Below are positions 1 to 6,671 of a stretch of 13,770 bases of DNA, one piece after another. A program made the position numbers and the translations under genes. Numbering within the stretch: position 1 is the stretch's first letter; every line of letters starts with the position of its first letter. The notes beneath the pieces are model-generated. The model was given only the letters and a program-made list of their open reading frames with translations. It had not been told where the DNA came from and searched no databases. The stretch spans positions 1 to 13,770 of the forward strand of contig JAFGCA010000788.1 in the NCBI GenBank assembly GCA_016932895.1. Direction: 5' to 3'. Source of the stretch: Sedimentisphaerales bacterium. Lineage in GTDB: Bacteria > Planctomycetota > Phycisphaerae > Sedimentisphaerales > SG8-4.

Positions 1-149
1 CCGCCGGCCTCGACGGTCTTGATCTTGCCGAACTGGCGCACCGTTTCGCTGTCGCCGTCGGGCAGCACCACCGCTTCGGCCCCGCTCTCCAGCGCCGCGA
101 TCGCGATTTCCTTCTCGTACGGAACCACATTAACCCAGAGTCGTTTCAT
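1..149 (-). CDS. 3-dehydroquinate synthase II-like protein, N-terminal fragment
   Basis: The gene runs off the left edge; 49 codons are visible. It begins MKRLWVNVVPYEKEI, followed by AALESGAEAVVLPDG and a VRQFGKIKTVEAG stretch. This matches the N-terminus of the archaeal-type (DHQS, MJ1249-like) 3-dehydroquinate synthase II: an initial beta strand, then an ALESGaDAvvvp motif, then an eLGrIktva-like strand. Known family role: NAD-dependent oxidative deamination of 2-amino-3,7-dideoxy-D-threo-hept-6-ulosonate to 3-dehydroquinate, a cytoplasmic shikimate-pathway entry that differs from the DAHP/AroB route. The ATG at 149-147 is preceded by GGGAG eight bases away. A TTGACA/TCTAAT promoter lies about 50 bases upstream. 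The catalytic lysine and C-terminal half are outside the window, so the assignment rests on the N-terminus alone. Confidence 0.68.
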   Translation of the reverse strand, partial: MKRLWVNVVPYEKEIAIAALESGAEAVVLPDGDSETVRQFGKIKTVEAG

Positions 150-197
150 GGCTCAGGCTCCCAATTCATTGAAACGTGTTGAGGGTGTACCAAGGCC

Positions 198-226
198 ATT
201 AGATGCGAACGAAACGGGCCTGTCAA
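198..226 (-). promoter_or_regulatory. Sigma70-type promoter for the minus-strand DHQ synthase II gene
   Basis: On the minus strand, TTGACA (226-221) is followed by a 17-base spacer and TCTAAT (203-198). This is a consensus -35 and a 5/6 match to the -10. Predicted transcription start is near 191, giving a leader of about 42 bases to the ATG at 149. Confidence 0.6.
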
Positions 227-295
227 TAGACTCACCGACCGGCCGGCGGTTGCGCAATCTTTCCGGCAGCAGTGTCCTGGATCCCCGGTAGCACC

Positions 296-331
296 GGGTG
301 GCAGCGTCAACTCCGCAGGAGTTGGCGATGG
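296..331 (+). repeat. REP-like hairpin, forward arm of an inverted pair
   Basis: The unit starts GGGTGGCAGCGTCAA (296-310) and ends TTGGCGATGG (322-331). Read 5'->3' it folds as a 10-bp hairpin, CGTCAACTCC / GGAGTTGGCG, around a GCA loop, including one T.G wobble. A GTGG tetranucleotide lies 5' of the stem, as in the GTRG foot of REP sequences recognised by RAYT transposases (known for other bacteria). The same flanks recur inverted at 379-411 with a different stem interior, so stem pairing is conserved rather than primary sequence. Confidence 0.65.
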
Positions 332-373
332 TGCAACGCCCGGGGCTCGTACAGCGTCACACGCAGCAGGCAA

Positions 374-437
374 GTCCGCCATCGCCAAGCTGCCGCTTGA
401 CGCTGCCACCCGCATGCCGGAGTCTTTTCACACACAC
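374..437 (-). repeat. REP-like hairpin, reverse arm, within a ~64-bp dispersed repeat
   Basis: Positions 379-411 are the inverted partner of 296-331: the 15-base and 10-base outer segments match exactly, while the inner stem is shorter (CAAGC-GGCA-GCTTG on the minus strand). A wider block, 374-437, matches 11445-11508 in the same orientation. By eye, 55 of 64 bases agree without gaps, including a TTTTCAC segment downstream of the hairpin. The pair 296-411 has the layout of a BIME-like inverted REP doublet. No RAYT transposase is visible in the window. Confidence 0.65.
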
Positions 438-579
438 CCGCTTGCTGTACCATGGGGAAGCGGTGAGAACGTCGGGAGTTTGTCCGCAGATGATGCAGGA
501 CGCCCGGGCCCGCAGGGACCCCCTTGGGGAAAAGGCTGAAACTGTGCGGGCGGGAGTGCGACTGTCTTTATAACTGAAC

Positions 580-746
580 TTTTGCAAAATGGAGATTAGG
601 CTTACTTTAGGGAGGAAAAATCTTCTTCGCGATTTTTCCTCCCGAGAACGCAAGTGCTTTTCGTATAGGGATATAAGCCCCATCTTTAAGGAAATCACAC
701 CAACGATTTCCTTGAAGAATATAAGCCTAATCTCCATTTTGCAAAA
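580..746. repeat. MITE-like multi-hairpin element with 25-bp terminal inverted repeats
   Basis: Positions 580-604 and 722-746 are perfect 25-bp inverted repeats (TTTTGCAAAATGG... at the outer ends). Inside are two further hairpins, each with an 8-base loop: 610-622/631-643 (13 bp perfect, GGGAGGAAAAATC type) and 684-696/705-717 (12 of 13 pairs). The whole can fold as a long stem closing on two arms, a cloverleaf-like shape. The 8-base word TTTATAAC occurs on both sides (567-574 and 753-760), consistent with a target-site duplication; because TTATAA is itself palindromic it could instead belong to the termini. The element is AT-rich against a GC-rich background and encodes nothing credible. 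No transposase is present, so a non-autonomous mobile element is the most likely reading. Confidence 0.7.
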
Positions 747-833
747 CTCTTGTTTATAACAGGCAGCAGGCGGGTTCGGCTTCGTGCGGGCCGTCACTGC
801 AGGTTTGGGAAGTTCGGCAGAAAGGGAAGAACG

Positions 834-1166
834 ATGGCGAAAACAACGGCCGTGCGTGTCAAGGGGGACGTCGCTGCGGGGGTGCTCTGGATGCTGGTTC
901 TCTCGCTGCTGTTGTTCTGGCTGCCGTTTTTCGGTCCGCTGATCGCGGGCTTCGTCGGGGGCAAGAAGGCCGGCGGCGTCGGACCGGCCATCACGGCGGT
1001 CTTTCTCCCGGCGATCGTTCTGGGTATCGTCTTTTTCATCCTCGGCACCGCCACGGGCATTCCTCTGCTCGGGGTCCTGACGGGGGGCGCCGTCTTTCTC
1101 GTCGTGGCGGCCGCCGCCGTCGGACCGCTCCTGATCGGCGCCGTCATCGGCGGTGCCATGGCTTGA
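834..1166 (+). CDS. Small glycine-rich membrane protein of unknown function
   Basis: The 110-residue protein has a short basic N-terminus (MAKTTAVRVKG) followed by three hydrophobic stretches at roughly residues 15-34, 50-71 and 76-108. The first two are separated by a glycine/lysine turn (GFVGGKKAGGVGP). It is therefore probably an inner-membrane protein. The alternation of GG-rich turns and helices resembles DUF5518-like small membrane proteins, but the match is by eye only. The ATG at 834 follows GGGAAG five bases away, so the longer open frame from 750, which would start inside the 580-760 repeat zone, is not preferred. The stop codon overlaps the TTGACA of the candidate promoter for the next gene. 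No function is proposed. Confidence 0.65.
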   Translation: MAKTTAVRVKGDVAAGVLWMLVLSLLLFWLPFFGPLIAGFVGGKKAGGVGPAITAVFLPAIVLGIVFFILGTATGIPLLGVLTGGAVFLVVAAAAVGPLLIGAVIGGAMA

Positions 1167-1192
1167 CACCATCACCGCAAGTCCGGTATATC
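1163..1192 (+). promoter_or_regulatory. Candidate promoter for the GH172-type gene
   Basis: TTGACA (1163-1168) and TATATC (1187-1192) are separated by 18 bases. The -35 is consensus and the -10 matches 4 of 6. It overlaps the last codons of the small membrane protein gene. The predicted leader to the ATG at 1252 is about 50 bases and includes GGGAG eight bases before the start. Confidence 0.4.
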
Positions 1193-1251
1193 TGTGTGTG
1201 GGCACGGTGTGTGCCGTCAGAACCGTGGTGTTGGATTCGGGAGTGTGTGAC

Positions 1252-2874
1252 ATGGCGAAGAGACCGGCGATGCGATCGTGGATGGTGTGTGTTGTACTTC
1301 TATGTGCCTTGTGTGGGGAGGCATGCCTGGGCGATTTTCTCGCGGACCTGGCCCGGCCGCACCAGGGGCGGAGCATGCGGGCGACCTCGACGCACAAGCT
1401 CGGGGCGAATCCGCGGGAATGGGACGGCGAGCCCGATCCCGATCACAACGGCGACAACAGCAACGTGCAGCCGGGCCAGACGAAGGTCCTGATGGACGTT
1501 AAGGGCCCGGGTGTCATCACGCACATCTGGATTACGTTCCTGGAGCCGGGTCCCCATCCTTGGGCCAAGAACGGCTCGGCCAACCACCAGGAGATGCTGC
1601 TGCGCATCTATTGGGACGGCAGCGAGCGTCCCGGCGTCGAGGCGCCGATAGGGGACTTCTTCGCCAACAGTTTCGGCAAGCGCAGCGAAGTCATCAGCCT
1701 GCCCGTCTGCGTGGAGGACGCCGATTCATACAACTGCTTCTGGCACATGCCGTTTCGCAAGTCGGCCCGCGTGGAGATCGTCAACCAGAGCGACAAGCAG
1801 ATCAGCCTGCTGTACTTCAACATCGACTGGGTCAAGAAACCGCGCATGCCCAGGAATACGCCGTACTTCTACGCCCAGTACCGCCAGGAGTATCCCGTCC
1901 AGAAGGGCGAGGACTACGTGATCCTGGATACACAGGGCAAGGGACATTACGTGGGCACGGTCCTGAGCGTGCGAACGCGCAGCCCGTCCTGGTTTGGCGA
2001 GGGGGACGAGAAGATCTACATTGACGGCGAGACCAAGGCCTCGATCTGGGGCACCGGAACCGAGGACTATTTCCTCTCGGCCTGGGGACTCAAGACCACG
2101 AGCACGCCTTATTTAGGCGTTCCGTATTTCGATCAGTGGGGCATCGTGGGCGGGCATACCTCCGCGTATCGCTGGCACGTCACGGACCCGCTGGTTTTCA
2201 ACGACGGCATCAAGGTGACGTTCGAGCACTTCGGCTGGATGTCTCCGGACGAAAATCCCGAGTACAAGTCGCATAGCTGGAACGAGCGCGAGGATGATTA
2301 CTCCAGCGTGGCGTTTTGGTACCAGACGGGCACGCCGACGTTCCAGGCCCGCGCGCCGCACGCGCGGCAGCGGCAGCTTCCGTGCCTGGATCGCATCATT
2401 TCCGCCAGCGAGTGCACCGACGCCAAATATCACGGCGAAGGGGAAGCCCGCGCCCAGAGTCTGAACATCTATTTCCCCAGTCAGCACCTGCTCTTCAAGC
2501 CTGAGGACGTGGAGGAAGGTTGGCTGGAGATCCCCTTCGAGGTCGAGAAGAAAGAGCCCAAGCGGCTGCTGCTGGTGATGACGCACGCCAACGACTACGG
2601 CAAGTACCAGGCCTATCTCAACGGCGTCAAGCTCGGCGGCGTGATGGATCTCTACAGCGTAGAGATTGACACGCGCGAGTATCACCTGCTGGACTTCTGG
2701 CCCGAGCCGGGGCGGTACACGCTGCGCCTGGAATGCGTGGGCAAGAACCCCGCTTCGGCGGCCCACTACCTCGGCATCCAATCCGTCCGCCTGCGGCAGC
2801 GTCGCCCTCGCGTCATCGAATACGGGCACGATAAGGAGAAGGATTGGCGCGAGAAGCCGCTTCTCTACCAGTAG
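1252..2874 (+). CDS. Secreted DUF2961 / GH172-family glycoside hydrolase
   Basis: The 540-residue product begins with a signal peptide (basic MAKRPAMRSW, hydrophobic core to about residue 25). The family core follows: VLMDVKGPGVITHIW, then RIYWDG...VEAPIGDFF, then WFGEGDE (residues 247-253) and GTGTEDYF (267-274). In GH172 enzymes the catalytic pair, recalled as E270/E291 in the bifidobacterial difructose-anhydride-forming enzyme, lies 21 residues apart. Here E250 and E271 are exactly 21 apart, so the active site looks intact. Residues about 403-530 form a second beta-sandwich-like region (LEIPFEV...GKYQAYLNG...YTLRLECVG), possibly carbohydrate-binding. Known GH172 members act on alpha-fructofuranoside or D-arabinofuranoside linkages; the substrate here cannot be told. 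The ATG at 1252 is chosen over upstream frames because it gives the signal peptide and a Shine-Dalgarno. It acts outside the cytoplasmic membrane. Confidence 0.85.
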   Translation: MAKRPAMRSWMVCVVLLCALCGEACLGDFLADLARPHQGRSMRATSTHKLGANPREWDGEPDPDHNGDNSNVQPGQTKVLMDVKGPGVITHIWITFLEPGPHPWAKNGSANHQEMLLRIYWDGSERPGVEAPIGDFFANSFGKRSEVISLPVCVEDADSYNCFWHMPFRKSARVEIVNQSDKQISLLYFNIDWVKKPRMPRNTPYFYAQYRQEYPVQKGEDYVILDTQGKGHYVGTVLSVRTRSPSWFGEGDEKIYIDGETKASIWGTGTEDYFLSAWGLKTTSTPYLGVPYFDQWGIVGGHTSAYRWHVTDPLVFNDGIKVTFEHFGWMSPDENPEYKSHSWNEREDDYSSVAFWYQTGTPTFQARAPHARQRQLPCLDRIISASECTDAKYHGEGEARAQSLNIYFPSQHLLFKPEDVEEGWLEIPFEVEKKEPKRLLLVMTHANDYGKYQAYLNGVKLGGVMDLYSVEIDTREYHLLDFWPEPGRYTLRLECVGKNPASAAHYLGIQSVRLRQRRPRVIEYGHDKEKDWREKPLLYQ

Positions 2875-3108
2875 AATCACCGCCGATTCGTACGATCAGG
2901 TGTGGTGCCGGGGGGCGCGTCTTGGCTTGCGTCCGTCGCAGCGCCGGCGCGCGAAGTGTGCGCGGCAATGGGCCTTTTGCCGATTTCCGGTGGTAAGGCT
3001 TTGACGAAGAAGGTACAATGGAAGCGGAAGAGCGGTCGGCGTTTGGCAGGCCGTACCGCCAGAAAAAAGGATGGAGTCGAGCACGTCAGAAAAGTGAGGA
3101 CAGAGACG

Positions 3109-3903
3109 ATGCGCAGACGAGCGGGGTTCACCTTGATCGAGCTTCTGGTTGTGATTGCCATCATTGCACTATTGATGTCGATCTTGATGCCGGCGTTGGC
3201 GCGCGTCAGAGAACAGGCCAGAACCATCGGGTGCATGGCGAATATGAAGCAGTGGGGGCTGGTCTTTGCCATGTACACGCAGGCCAATGACGGCAAGTTG
3301 TGGACCGGGATCGGCGAAAACGGCTGGTGGTGGCCGTACCAGCTTGAGGACAAGCTCAAGGATTGGAAGGCCAACAAGACCTGGTTTTGTCCGACCGCCA
3401 CCAAGCCCATCATTGACGAGCGCGGGGCCGCGGTGACCACGCTCAATATCTTCAACGCCTGGGGCATCTATACGGATGACTATGGCGGGTATAGTCCGGG
3501 TCCGAATGGCCTGGCCGGCAGCTACGGCCTCAACGCTCACTTCCTCACGACACCGAACCGCGAGAACAACTGGAAGACCGTCGACGTCGTTGGTGCCAAC
3601 AATGTGCCGTTGTTCCTGGACGCCCTGCGTTTCGATCTCTGGCCAAACGAGACCAATGCACCGGCCGACTACGAGTTCGCGGCCTGGGCCTCGTACAACG
3701 ACATGTCACGATGCTGCATCAATCGCCATGACGGCTACGTGGGCTGTGCCTTCGCGGATTTCTCGGTGCGAAAAGTCGGGCTCAAGGAACTGTGGACGCT
3801 GAAGTGGCACAAGACCTACAACACCGCAAATCTCTGGACCCTGGCCGGCGGGGTCCAATCGAGTGATTGGCCCCAGTGGATGCGGTCGCTAAGGGACTAC
3901 TGA
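3109..3903 (+). CDS. Type II secretion/type IV pilin-like pseudopilin
   Basis: The 264-residue protein starts [22 protein letters not shown], a textbook class III prepilin signal. Cleavage by PilD-type prepilin peptidase is expected after G6, and E11 is the Glu at +5. A long hydrophobic helix is followed by a conserved [20 protein letters not shown] segment and a soluble C-terminal domain rich in W and Y. Near the end, H207 and D217 give H-X9-D, matching the planctomycete 'H-X9-DG' pilin signature except that the final G is replaced by F (DFSV). [13 protein letters not shown] segment follows, as usual in this family. The ATG at 3109 follows GAGGA eight bases away; the open frame extending upstream to 2902 lacks signal logic. 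Upstream 2875-3108 has no clear promoter or terminator. It is probably an envelope structural or secretion accessory component. Confidence 0.85.
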   Translation: MRRRAGFTLIELLVVIAIIALLMSILMPALARVREQARTIGCMANMKQWGLVFAMYTQANDGKLWTGIGENGWWWPYQLEDKLKDWKANKTWFCPTATKPIIDERGAAVTTLNIFNAWGIYTDDYGGYSPGPNGLAGSYGLNAHFLTTPNRENNWKTVDVVGANNVPLFLDALRFDLWPNETNAPADYEFAAWASYNDMSRCCINRHDGYVGCAFADFSVRKVGLKELWTLKWHKTYNTANLWTLAGGVQSSDWPQWMRSLRDY

Positions 3904-4016
3904 GCAGGCCCACCGGTTCGGGCGGCCTTACCGCCGAGCAAACATTCCGATGCGAGAACGCGAGCGACCTGCGTCTCTTTCCGCCGCATCCCGGCGCGGG
4001 CGGTCTTCGTGTTTCT

Positions 4017-4045
4017 TTGTCACGAGCAGTGAAATTGGTTGTAAT
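4017..4045 (+). promoter_or_regulatory. Strong sigma70-type promoter for the sugar transporter
   Basis: TTGTCA (4017-4022), 17-base spacer, TGTAAT (4040-4045): 5/6 match to each consensus hexamer. Predicted transcription start is near 4052, giving a leader of about 90 bases before the ATG at 4141. Confidence 0.6.
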
Positions 4046-4051
4046 CGCAGG

Positions 4052-4070
4052 GAGATTGCATTTCAATCTC
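4052..4070. promoter_or_regulatory. 7-bp inverted repeat at the predicted transcription start
   Basis: GAGATTG (4052-4058) and CAATCTC (4064-4070) are perfect inverted repeats around CATTT. The repeat begins where transcription from the 4017-4045 promoter is expected to start. It could be a repressor operator or a 5'-terminal mRNA stem. No regulator gene is next to it. The location is observed; the role is inferred. Confidence 0.4.
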
Positions 4071-4140
4071 GTCGTGGTCGCTTGCATAGGATGAAGAAAT
4101 ACGCACCAGGACCTTGGATCGTGGAAAGGATTGGTGACAG

Positions 4141-5520
4141 ATGAAGGTAAAGGGCCTGCTTGTCAAGAGCTCGATCATCGCTGCGTTGGGGGGCTTGCTG
4201 TTCGGTTTCGATACGGCGGTCATCTCCGGCGCCGAACAGCGACTCCAGGAACTCTTCGCCGGCACGTACGATTCCCTGGCGGCCGCCATGAGCAGCCTGG
4301 GTTTCCTGGGCAAGCCGGGCTTCTGGCACGGCTGCACGACGGCCAGCGCCCTGATCGGCACGATTCTCGGCGCGTGGCTGGCCAGCAAGCCGTCGGACGC
4401 GTTCGGGCGCCGCAAGACGCTTTCGGTTCTGGCGGTGCTGTATTTCGTTTCGGCCGTGGGCAGCGCGTTTGCCTGGAACTGGTGGTCGTTCGTGATCGCT
4501 CGTCTGATCGGCGGTCTGGCAGTGGGCGGCTCCTCGGTGGTCGGCCCGATCTACATCGCGGAAATCTCTCCGGCCAAGAGCCGCGGGCGACTGGTGGCCC
4601 TTTTCCAGTTCAATATCGTCTTCGGCATCCTGCTGGCCTTCTTGTCCAACTTCATCATCGGCAGGATGAACCTGGGCGACGTCGAGTGGCGCTGGATGTT
4701 TGGCGTGGAAGCGGTTCCGGCGGCGGCCTTTTTCCTCTTCCTGTTGGGTAATCCGCTCAGTCCGCGCTGGTTGATGACCAAAGGCCGCGCCGACGAGGCC
4801 CGCGGCATCATGGAACGCCTCGGCGCCGAGAACGTCGCGCAGGAAATGCAGGAGATACAGGAATCGATCGACCTGGACCACCACCGTCTCAACGAGCCTT
4901 TCTTCTGCCGGGCCTATCTCAAGCCCATTCTCCTGGCGTTCCTGATCGCGGCCTTCAATCAACTCTCCGGCATCAACGCCTTGCTCTATTACTCGAAGCG
5001 CATCTTCGAAATGGCCGGCGCTAATCCAGACGCCGCTCTTTTACAGAGTGTGATCGTGGGCGCGACGAACCTGGTCTTCACCATGCTGGCGATGGCGATC
5101 ATCGATCACTTCGGCCGCAAGAAACTCATGCTGGTCGGTTCGATCGGCTATATCATCAGCCTCGGCACCGTGGCGTGGGCCTTCTACACCGACCGCGGCG
5201 GGGCCATTGTGCTGGCCAGCTTCCTGCTCTTCATCGCGTCGCATGCGTTCGGCCAGGGCGCGGTCATCTGGGTGTTCATCAGCGAGATTTTCCCCACCCG
5301 CGTGCGGGCCAAGGGACAGGCGTTGGGCTGTTTTACCCACTGGTTCATGTGCGCGTTGATCGCCTGGACGTTTCCGATGTTCGCCGCGAAGACCGGCGCC
5401 CACATCTTTGCGTTCTACGCCGGTATGATGGTGCTCCAGCTCGTCTGGGTGCTGTTCATGATGCCCGAGACCAAAGGCGTGCCGCTGGAGCAGATCCAGA
5501 AGAAGCTGGGCATCGAATAG
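4141..5520 (+). CDS. Sugar-porter family MFS transporter
   Basis: The 459-residue protein carries the ordered signatures of the sugar porter (SP) family. They are: GGLLFGFDTAVISGA in TM1 (17-31); the TM2-TM3 loop DAFGRRKTL (86-94); RLIGGLAVGG...PIYIAEISPAKSRGR (121-150); a PLSPRWL equivalent; NQLSGINALLYYS (273-285, N273 replacing the first Q of the usual QQxxG); DHFGRKKLM between TM8 and TM9; SEIFPTRVRAKG (381-392); and PETKGVPLE (442-450). Twelve helices are expected. The family imports monosaccharides by proton symport or facilitated diffusion through the inner membrane. AAGGA lies ten bases before the ATG. It follows a pseudopilin gene and faces a convergent secreted DUF1080 gene, so uptake of sugars released outside is plausible. 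The exact substrate is unknown. Confidence 0.92.
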   Translation: MKVKGLLVKSSIIAALGGLLFGFDTAVISGAEQRLQELFAGTYDSLAAAMSSLGFLGKPGFWHGCTTASALIGTILGAWLASKPSDAFGRRKTLSVLAVLYFVSAVGSAFAWNWWSFVIARLIGGLAVGGSSVVGPIYIAEISPAKSRGRLVALFQFNIVFGILLAFLSNFIIGRMNLGDVEWRWMFGVEAVPAAAFFLFLLGNPLSPRWLMTKGRADEARGIMERLGAENVAQEMQEIQESIDLDHHRLNEPFFCRAYLKPILLAFLIAAFNQLSGINALLYYSKRIFEMAGANPDAALLQSVIVGATNLVFTMLAMAIIDHFGRKKLMLVGSIGYIISLGTVAWAFYTDRGGAIVLASFLLFIASHAFGQGAVIWVFISEIFPTRVRAKGQALGCFTHWFMCALIAWTFPMFAAKTGAHIFAFYAGMMVLQLVWVLFMMPETKGVPLEQIQKKLGIE

Positions 5521-5532
5521 AGCCGGCATTGA

Positions 5533-5563
5533 GAACGGCCATGAATCCACGACAGGGCCGTTC
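5533..5563. terminator. Possible hairpin between convergent genes
   Basis: GAACGGCC (5533-5540) and GGCCGTTC (5556-5563) form a perfect 8-bp stem with a 15-base loop. It lies 13 bases after the transporter stop and 19 bases beyond the stop of the minus-strand DUF1080 gene. No T-run follows on either strand, so a factor-independent terminator is not established. Confidence 0.3.
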
Positions 5564-5581
5564 AACGGTGTTCAAGCTCTC

Positions 5582-6382
5582 TTACAACGGCCGAATCCAG
5601 ATGTTTCGGAAGCGGACGGGGTTGTTGTGCGCCGATAAGCTGAAGGGCCGCTTGGGCTCGATCGGCTTGTCGTATTTGGGCAGGATGCGGTGGCCGGTGG
5701 GGCCGTGGATTTCCTGGTTGTGGTGGACGAGCACGCCGTTGTGCAGGATCGTGACGCGGGCGGGGCGCTCGAGCTTGCCGTCCTTGAAGGCCGGGGCGAA
5801 GAAGATGATGTCGTAGCTCTGCCACTGCCCGGGGGGGCGGCACGCGTTGACCATCGGCGGCGTTTGGCCGTAGACGCTGGCCGCCTGCCCGTCGGGGTAG
5901 AGCGGCGTGGTGTACGTATCGAACACCTGGATCTCGAAGAGCCCCATCAGCATCACGCCGTTGTTGCCGCGGTCCCAGTCGCCGCCCACCGGCGGGTTCG
6001 GCGCCTGCCACTCCAGATGAAGCTGGCAATCTCCAAATGATTCCCTGGTCGAGAGGTTGCCGGTGACGGCGATCATCTCGCCGTCCTCGACCTTCCAGTC
6101 GGACGGCTGCCATTTCGAGAGATTCTCCCCGTCGAAGAGGACGATGGCGTCCGAGGGTGCGCTGCGGTGCCGGCCCGGCGTGATTTTCGGCGGGGCGGGC
6201 CGGTCCGGGTCGTGCACGTGGTAGCCGCACCAGGGCAGCACGGGCGTGTCCTTGTACCCGACGATGCCCGATCCGTCCTTGGCTTTGACCAGTTCGACCG
6301 CGATCGACGTTGCCGAATAGACCAAAAGAAGACCCAGCGTGGCGGCGACAGCGACATGGAGGACAACACGATAACGCTTCAT
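5582..6382 (-). CDS. Secreted DUF1080 (3-keto-disaccharide hydrolase type) protein
   Basis: The 266-residue protein has an N-terminal hydrophobic export segment (residues 6-28) and then the prelude GYKDTPVLPWCGYHVHDPD typical of planctomycete DUF1080 proteins. The beta-jelly-roll follows from about residue 78: VLFDGENLSKWQ, VEDGEMIAVTGNL, QLHLEWQAP, RGNNGVMLMGLFEIQVFD, YGQTPP, WQSYDIIFFAPAF and a final FRNIWIRPL strand. The fold is concanavalin/laminin-G-like. Characterised relatives act on 3-keto-glycosides as hydrolases or lyases; the specific reaction here is not known. AAAGGA lies six bases before the ATG at 6382. A minus-strand promoter lies at 6500-6472. It is convergent with the sugar transporter and divergent from the M23 peptidase. 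Location is probably periplasmic or membrane-anchored. Confidence 0.88.
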   Translation of the reverse strand: MKRYRVVLHVAVAATLGLLLVYSATSIAVELVKAKDGSGIVGYKDTPVLPWCGYHVHDPDRPAPPKITPGRHRSAPSDAIVLFDGENLSKWQPSDWKVEDGEMIAVTGNLSTRESFGDCQLHLEWQAPNPPVGGDWDRGNNGVMLMGLFEIQVFDTYTTPLYPDGQAASVYGQTPPMVNACRPPGQWQSYDIIFFAPAFKDGKLERPARVTILHNGVLVHHNQEIHGPTGHRILPKYDKPIEPKRPFSLSAHNNPVRFRNIWIRPL

Positions 6383-6471
6383 GGCCGTTCCTTTCCCGTG
6401 TGTGATATGCTCTGACGTTCGACGAGCGGGGCGTTCCGAGGTTATGGTCGGCCCCTCGTAATCCGCAGGCA

Positions 6472-6500
6472 ACTATACCCCACCGGCAAGGCTGACACAA
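6472..6500 (-). promoter_or_regulatory. Candidate promoter for the DUF1080 gene
   Basis: On the minus strand, TTGTGT (6500-6495), a 17-base spacer and TATAGT (6477-6472). The -10 matches 5/6 and the -35 is weak. The predicted leader is about 85 bases. Confidence 0.45.
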
Positions 6501-6552
6501 GCTCCGGCTGGGTTGTCTCTCGACCGAACTGACGCTCCGGCCTGTGATTGGC

Positions 6553-6581
6553 TTGATCTGTCACCGAGAGACGGCTATAAT
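6553..6581 (+). promoter_or_regulatory. Promoter for the M23 peptidase gene
   Basis: TTGATC (6553-6558), 17-base spacer, consensus TATAAT (6576-6581). Transcription would begin near 6588. That excludes the open-frame start at 6513 and leaves the ATGs at 6621 and 6672 as candidates. Confidence 0.6.
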
Positions 6582-6671
6582 CATCGCGGTGGTCGTTCAC
6601 ACCGCAATGGGGTAGATTCAATGCAGCACGGCAGGAGGCATTTCGCCAGGCCAGATGGAGTTCGAGCACGA

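Larger units (their letters stand above)
150..833. other. 684-base gene-free stretch carrying two structured repeats
   Basis: No credible coding sequence lies here. It contains the promoter at 198-226, the REP-like pair at 296-411 and the multi-hairpin element at 580-746. The remaining parts, 227-295, 438-566 and 761-833, show no recognisable site apart from the GGGAAG ribosome-binding sequence just before 834. A long minus-strand open frame (1397-357) crosses the stretch, but it is antisense to two real genes and its protein is low-complexity and charge-rich, so it is not called. Confidence 0.6.

Noticed and set aside
567..760. Integron attC site
   Set aside because: The paired TTTATAAC words and hairpins suggested it, but they do not match RYYYAAC/GTTRRRY ends and there is no integrase or cassette structure.
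357..1397. 346-codon open frame on the minus strand
   Set aside because: It is antisense to the small membrane protein and the start of the GH172 gene, crosses both repeat elements, and its translation is charge-rich low complexity with no family resemblance.
2990..3019. Promoter for the pseudopilin (TTGACG at 3001-3006 with TACAAT at 3014-3019)
   Set aside because: The two words are only 7 bases apart, so they cannot act as a -35/-10 pair, and neither has a suitable partner at normal spacing.
3912..3937. Terminator after the pseudopilin
   Set aside because: GGCGG/CCGCC gives only a 5-bp stem with no T-run.
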